Shown here: positions 60,289 to 64,000 of the stretch, piece by piece
How the letters are laid out: each line of letters begins with the position of its first letter
Position numbering within the stretch: position 1 is the first letter of the stretch
Assembly (NCBI GenBank): GCA_964517765.1
Contig: CAZFEN010000004.1
Location: 1 to 64,000 of the forward strand
Direction of reading: 5' to 3'
From: Hydromicrobium sp964517765
GTDB taxonomy: Bacteria; Actinomycetota; Humimicrobiia; Humimicrobiales; Humimicrobiaceae
DNA length: 64,000 nucleotides
Position numbers and translations under genes: made by a program
Notes under the pieces: model-generated
Seen by the model: only the letters and a program-made list of their open reading frames with translations
Told to the model about the DNA's origin: nothing
The model's database searches: none

Positions 60289-61380
60289 TTAAGCGGAGTC
60301 TCTTTTTATTTTCTCAACTACAGCGTCTGCAAACTCTCTGGTGCCAACAGCAGTGGGGTCATCTCTTCGGGATTTCAAATCATATGTTACAAATTTTCCT
60401 TCTCTGATAATTTCTGCAACAGACGATTCCAGCAAATCGGCATATTTTTCTTCTCCAATGTGCCTTAACATCATCACTGCCGAAAGCATCATTGCAGTAG
60501 GATTCACCTTATTCAAGCCTTTATACTTTGGGGCGCTGCCATGAGTGGGTTCAAACAATGCAATATCTTCACCAATATTTCCGCCCGGAGCCACGCCCAA
60601 TCCCCCCACCAGTCCCGCGGCAAGATCAGAAATTATGTCTCCATATAAATTTGGTAGAACCAGGACATCATAAAGCTCGGGTTTCTGTACCAGCTGCATA
60701 CACATATTGTCCACAATTCTATCTTCCGATTCTATGTCACTATACTCCGATGCAACCTTCCTGAAGACCTCCAGAAATAAGCCATCTGAGTATTTCATTA
60801 TATTTGCCTTATGCACCCCAGTAACCTTTTTTCTATTATTTTTCCTTGCATATTCAAAAGCAAATCTGATTATATTTTCAGAACCCGTTACCGAGATTGG
60901 CTTAATGCTTATCCCGCTATCGCTTCTCACCAGAACGTCTTTTTTCTCTTTTATAAAATCGATAAGCTCCTCTGTATCTTTGCCACCTTTCTCAAACTCT
61001 ATTCCTGCATATAAATCCTCTGTATTTTCTCTTATTATGACAAGATCGATATTGCTATATCTGCTTTTTACTCCCTCGTAACTCTTACACGGTCTGACAC
61101 AGGCATAAAGGTCAAATAATTTTCTCATGGCGACATTTACACTTCTGAATCCAGTCCCAACCGGTGTAGTAATGGGACCTTTTATCCCTATTTTATTTTT
61201 CTTTAGTGATTCAATAACCCTGTCGGGGAGAACCGTCCCTTCCTTCTCGTAAACTTCAGCACCGGCATTTACGATATCCCATTTGATATCCACTCCGGTT
61301 GCTTCCACTGCCTTAACCGTTGCCTCACTGATCTCCGGTCCGGTACCATCCCCCGGTATTAAAGTTATTATATGTTTCAT
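60289..61380 (-). CDS. NAD-dependent isocitrate dehydrogenase-type beta-decarboxylating dehydrogenase
   Basis: 363 residues. HIITLIPGDGTGPEISEATV, GFRSVNVAMRKLFDLYACVRP, IRENTEDLYAGIEFE, VHKANIMKYSDGLFLEVFRKVA and LPNLYGDIISDLAAGLVGGLGVAPGGNIG are family blocks. The SVNVAMR segment recognises isocitrate in IDH; isopropylmalate and homoisocitrate enzymes differ there (for example SPIVALR), so oxidation of isocitrate to 2-oxoglutarate is favoured, with homoisocitrate as an alternative. Overlaps the aconitase small subunit by 4 bases; last gene of the operon. Confidence 0.87.
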   Translation of the reverse strand: MKHIITLIPGDGTGPEISEATVKAVEATGVDIKWDIVNAGAEVYEKEGTVLPDRVIESLKKNKIGIKGPITTPVGTGFRSVNVAMRKLFDLYACVRPCKSYEGVKSRYSNIDLVIIRENTEDLYAGIEFEKGGKDTEELIDFIKEKKDVLVRSDSGISIKPISVTGSENIIRFAFEYARKNNRKKVTGVHKANIMKYSDGLFLEVFRKVASEYSDIESEDRIVDNMCMQLVQKPELYDVLVLPNLYGDIISDLAAGLVGGLGVAPGGNIGEDIALFEPTHGSAPKYKGLNKVNPTAMMLSAVMMLRHIGEEKYADLLESSVAEIIREGKFVTYDLKSRRDDPTAVGTREFADAVVEKIKRDSA

Positions 61381-61898
61381 AGATTGAATCCCTTATTCTT
61401 AGTAATATGATTGACAAGTCCGCCGTCATCTAAAATTTTTATCATCACTTCCGGCAGAGGACTGAACTGCAACTTCAAATTTTTAGTTTTATTATCTATT
61501 GTTCCTTTTTTTAAATCGATTTCCAATATATCTCCTTCGTCGATTTTATCGGTGTCGCAAATCAGGGCAGGAAGTCCCACATTAATACTGTTCCTGAAAA
61601 ATATACGGGCAAAGGACTTTGCCAGAACCGCTCCGACACCGGCCATCTTCATGATAAGCGGTGCATGTTCCCTGCTTGATCCCAGACCAAAGTTCCTGCC
61701 TCCAACAACAAAATCCCCTGGTTTTACTTTTCCGGCAAATTCCGGATCAGCATCTTCCAGGACATGTTTTGCCAGCTCGGGCAAATCGGACCGAAGGTGA
61801 AATAATCTCCCCGGAGCAATAAGATCGGTAGAGATATCATCACCAAATTTAAAACTTCTTCCTACCAGAATCTCAGAGTTTTTCTTAGCTTCGGACAT
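61377..61898 (-). CDS. Aconitase/isopropylmalate dehydratase-type small subunit
   Basis: 173 residues from ATG 61898, which shares one base with the stop of the large subunit gene and is preceded by GGGAGG; a longer reading to 61970 would lie inside that gene. LVGRSFKFGDDISTDLIAPG, VGGRNFGLGSSREHAPLIMKMAGVGAVLAKSFARIFFRNSINVGLPA are the swivelling-domain motifs, with catalytic Ser in SSRE. Partner of the large subunit in isomerising citrate or homocitrate. Confidence 0.9.
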   Translation of the reverse strand: MSEAKKNSEILVGRSFKFGDDISTDLIAPGRLFHLRSDLPELAKHVLEDADPEFAGKVKPGDFVVGGRNFGLGSSREHAPLIMKMAGVGAVLAKSFARIFFRNSINVGLPALICDTDKIDEGDILEIDLKKGTIDNKTKNLKLQFSPLPEVMIKILDDGGLVNHITKNKGFNL

Positions 61899-63154
61899 TA
61901 TAATAAAACCTCCCTTGGATCGGCTATATAACCCCTGATTGCACTCCATGCCGCAGTAGCAGGGGAACAAAGATAAATGAATGAGTTGGAATTCCCCATT
62001 CTCCCCTTAAAATTCCTGTTCTGTGTCGAAAGACATACCTCTCCATCGCCAGGTATTCCCTGGTGTATTCCAACACAGGGACCGCATCCCGGAGACTCGA
62101 CAATCGCACCGCTGTCCACAAACGTTTCCAGGATTCCTGTTTTTAAAGCTTCAAGATATATATCTTTTGAAGCCGGAACCACGATTAATCTTACTCCTCC
62201 GGCCACCTTCTTCCCCTTAAGTATATCTGCAGCTATCTTTAAATCACTCAGTCTTCCATTGGTGCAGGTTCCTATAAATACCTGATTGACCATGATTTTT
62301 TCCAGATTACTTACCGGTAATGCATTATCCACGGTATGAGGCTGGGAAACCATTGGTTCTATAACCGAGCAGTCGATATCTATTACTTCCTCATATTTTG
62401 CTCCTTTATCCGCAGACACTTCCCTGAAGCAGTCCTCCCTCCCCTGGCTTTTAAGATATTCTTTTGTAATGCTGTCTGATGGGAATATACCCGTTTTTGC
62501 TCCGGCTTCTACTGCCATATTTGATATGGTAAATCTTTCATCCATGCTTAATATGCTCCCAACTTCTCCTCCGAATTCCAGAGCCTTATAAGTTGCACCA
62601 TCCGAAGTGATTTTCCCGATCAAGTAAATGACCAAGTCTTTTGCAAATACTCCTTTATTGATTCTCCTACCAAAATTTACTTTTATAGTTGCCGGAACCA
62701 TCATCCAGGTGCTGGCAAGAGCATAACCAACAGCAATATCCGTTGAGCCCATTCCTGTGGCAAATGCTCCCAGCGCTCCCGAGGTACATGTATGTGAATC
62801 CCCACCCAAAACGATATCACCGGGACATGTATATGATTCCGCTAAAATCTGATGGCAGACTCCTTTCCCTGCATCACTTATTATCGCTCCTGTTTGAGCT
62901 GCAAATTCTCTTAAAACAATATGTGAATTGGATAGTTCTTTCCTCGGACTGGGCGAGGCATGATCAATAAAAAATATTGATTTTTCCGGATTCTTTATCC
63001 TGTTAAAACCCATTTTCCTGACATGGCTGACTGCCAGTGGTCCGGTCCCATCCTGAGACATGACCAGATCGACATTCACTATCGCAATATCACCGGCTTT
63101 AAGTTCTCTCCCGGCATGTTTACTTATTATTTTTTCAGAAATCGTTTTATCCAA
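61898..63154 (-). CDS. Aconitase/isopropylmalate dehydratase-type large subunit
   Basis: 418 residues starting at TTG 63154 with GGAGG upstream. VNVDLVMSQDGTGP, FIDHASPSPRKELSNSH, GDSHTCTSGALGAFATGMGSTD, FIGTCTNGRLSDL and ESPGCGPCVGIHQGI; three Cys (TCT, CGPC) bind the [4Fe-4S]. The short two-subunit form is used by isopropylmalate dehydratase, homoaconitase and bacterial aconitase-like enzymes. Neighbours (citrate/homocitrate synthase-type gene and isocitrate dehydrogenase) favour aconitase activity in 2-oxoglutarate formation. Confidence 0.9.
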   Translation of the reverse strand: MDKTISEKIISKHAGRELKAGDIAIVNVDLVMSQDGTGPLAVSHVRKMGFNRIKNPEKSIFFIDHASPSPRKELSNSHIVLREFAAQTGAIISDAGKGVCHQILAESYTCPGDIVLGGDSHTCTSGALGAFATGMGSTDIAVGYALASTWMMVPATIKVNFGRRINKGVFAKDLVIYLIGKITSDGATYKALEFGGEVGSILSMDERFTISNMAVEAGAKTGIFPSDSITKEYLKSQGREDCFREVSADKGAKYEEVIDIDCSVIEPMVSQPHTVDNALPVSNLEKIMVNQVFIGTCTNGRLSDLKIAADILKGKKVAGGVRLIVVPASKDIYLEALKTGILETFVDSGAIVESPGCGPCVGIHQGIPGDGEVCLSTQNRNFKGRMGNSNSFIYLCSPATAAWSAIRGYIADPREVLL

Positions 63155-63180
63155 AAATTACCTCCGTTCTAACCCTCAAC

Positions 63181-64000
63181 TTACTGTTCTTTCCTGCTTT
63201 TATTCTTCTTTGTATATTCATTATAGATATACATAAGCTCTTTATCAAAAAGGGGCCTTTTAAGATCTATAGACATGGCCCTGGCAAGAGCAAGTATTTC
63301 ATTCGCCTGTTTATCGGTAAGCTCTATATCGAATTCTTTGAATTTATGAAGAATAGTATGAGATCCCGAATGTTTCCCAACAACCAGCTGCCTGGTCAAA
63401 CCTACTTCGCTGGGATTGAACACTTCGTAATTTTTCGGATTTTTAAGTACACCATCTGCATGAATTCCGGATTCATGAGCAAACACATTGGTTCCCACAA
63501 TAGCTTTCCAGACAGGGATAGCTCTTGCTGATGCTCTGGCCACGTATTCGGCAACTTCCCTGAATTTCGATGTCTCTATGCCCAGTTCTATATTCTCAAG
63601 ATATCTAAGGGCCATAACGATTTCTTCCATAGCAGCATTTCCGGTTCCTTCTCCCAGTCCGCCCACACTGACTACAAGGCTTGCTGCTCCGCCTCTTATT
63701 GCCGCCAGCCCATTGGCAGTTGCCATTCCAAAATCATTATGATTATAGACCTCAAGAGGAAAACTCGTAGCGTTTGAAATGGTACTGATATACAAAAAAG
63801 TCCTGAAGGGATCAAATTTGCTTACAGTATCACAAATTCTGAATCTATATGCGCCTTTTTTCTTTGCAATTGAAATCAACTTTAATAGAAATCCGAGATC
63901 GGTGCGGGTAGCATCTTCGGCGCTTACAATAAAATTCAGGTTATTCTGTCTGGCAACTCTTATGGTTTCTTTCAATTTATTTATGACCCATGTTTTATTT
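63181..64000 (-). CDS. Homocitrate/(Re)-citrate synthase-type enzyme, 5' part beyond window
   Basis: The frame is open to the window edge; 272 C-terminal residues are visible and no start codon is in sight. VSAEDATRTDLGFLLKLISIAKKKGA, RICDTVSKFDPFRTF, VYNHNDFGMATANGLAAIRGGA, SVGGLGEGTGNAAMEEIVMALRY and VFAHESGIHADGVLKNP are DRE-TIM metallolyase motifs with the HxH metal residues. It ends shortly after them, without the LeuA regulatory domain, as in NifV/homocitrate synthase. In front of an aconitase and an isocitrate dehydrogenase, a (Re)-citrate synthase role is just as likely. Confidence 0.85.
   Translation of the reverse strand, partial: NKTWVINKLKETIRVARQNNLNFIVSAEDATRTDLGFLLKLISIAKKKGAYRFRICDTVSKFDPFRTFLYISTISNATSFPLEVYNHNDFGMATANGLAAIRGGAASLVVSVGGLGEGTGNAAMEEIVMALRYLENIELGIETSKFREVAEYVARASARAIPVWKAIVGTNVFAHESGIHADGVLKNPKNYEVFNPSEVGLTRQLVVGKHSGSHTILHKFKEFDIELTDKQANEILALARAMSIDLKRPLFDKELMYIYNEYTKKNKSRKEQ

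Noticed and set aside
61899..61970. Longer start for the aconitase small subunit
   Set aside because: Lies within the large-subunit gene; the ATG at 61898 has GGGAGG and the usual TAATG overlap.
63973..63975. Start of the synthase at TTG 63975
   Set aside because: Codons upstream (KTWVINK) continue the family sequence to the window edge, so this is an internal leucine.

Overview
The window reads as a contiguous piece of a low-GC, anaerobic, fermentative bacterial chromosome (two 100-N scaffold gaps, at 19244-19343 and 34665-34764, suggest a draft or metagenome assembly). Gene order across 13.4-35.5 kb is the one known from Bacillota near the origin (rpsF-ssb-rpsR-rplI-dnaB-purA, greA-lysS-mcsA-mcsB-clpC-disA-ispD-ispF-gltX-cysE-cysS-rlmB-yacP), but ctsR and radA are absent from it. 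That fits a Bacillota relative or another deep anaerobic lineage such as Atribacterota; the taxonomic guess is inference. No rRNA, intact tRNA, CRISPR array or transposase gene was found.

Layout. 0-6 kb is accessory: a PadR regulator with a membrane partner cut by the window edge, a methyltransferase-like membrane protein, a glycosidase-like lipoprotein and two tandem TolB-like propeller proteins, ending at two tRNA 3'-end-like scars. 6-9.3 kb is an acyl-CoA dehydrogenase / electron transfer flavoprotein operon whose EtfA carries a ferredoxin domain. 9.5-13.3 kb is a biotin operon: BioY, a fused carboxyltransferase-like/AccB protein and AccC. 13.4-35.5 kb is the long minus-strand housekeeping block (translation, replication, purines, isoprenoids, cysteine, protein quality control, c-di-AMP). 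35.7-38 kb holds MscS, a histidine phosphatase and an isochorismatase-like protein.

38-42 kb encodes a GerMN lipoprotein followed by two 2-hydroxyacyl-CoA dehydratase-type subunits and their ATP-dependent activator, then a VapBC-like pair. 42.8-47 kb has a DHH-CBS-nucleotidyltransferase, a nitroreductase and an aldo/keto reductase. 47-49.5 kb has two unrecognised exported proteins. 49.5-52.7 kb is pabABC, apparently transcribed as a leaderless mRNA. 52.7-54.4 kb is an ABC exporter. Two small RRM proteins follow, one with an mRNA leader that can pair with its own Shine-Dalgarno sequence. 55.7-59 kb is a ferrous iron module (Feo small protein, FeoB, FeoA, DtxR) with matching operators at both promoters. 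The end of the window carries a GAF-GGDEF diguanylate cyclase and a citrate/homocitrate synthase-like, aconitase-like and isocitrate dehydrogenase operon that probably makes 2-oxoglutarate.

Most notable: a carboxyltransferase domain that has lost its metal-binding histidines yet stays fused to a complete AccB; natural loss of signature catalytic residues in McsB, CysS and an isochorismatase; a DtxR protein with a mixed metal-ligand set and two equally placed operators; and a probable SD-sequestering leader in front of an RRM gene.
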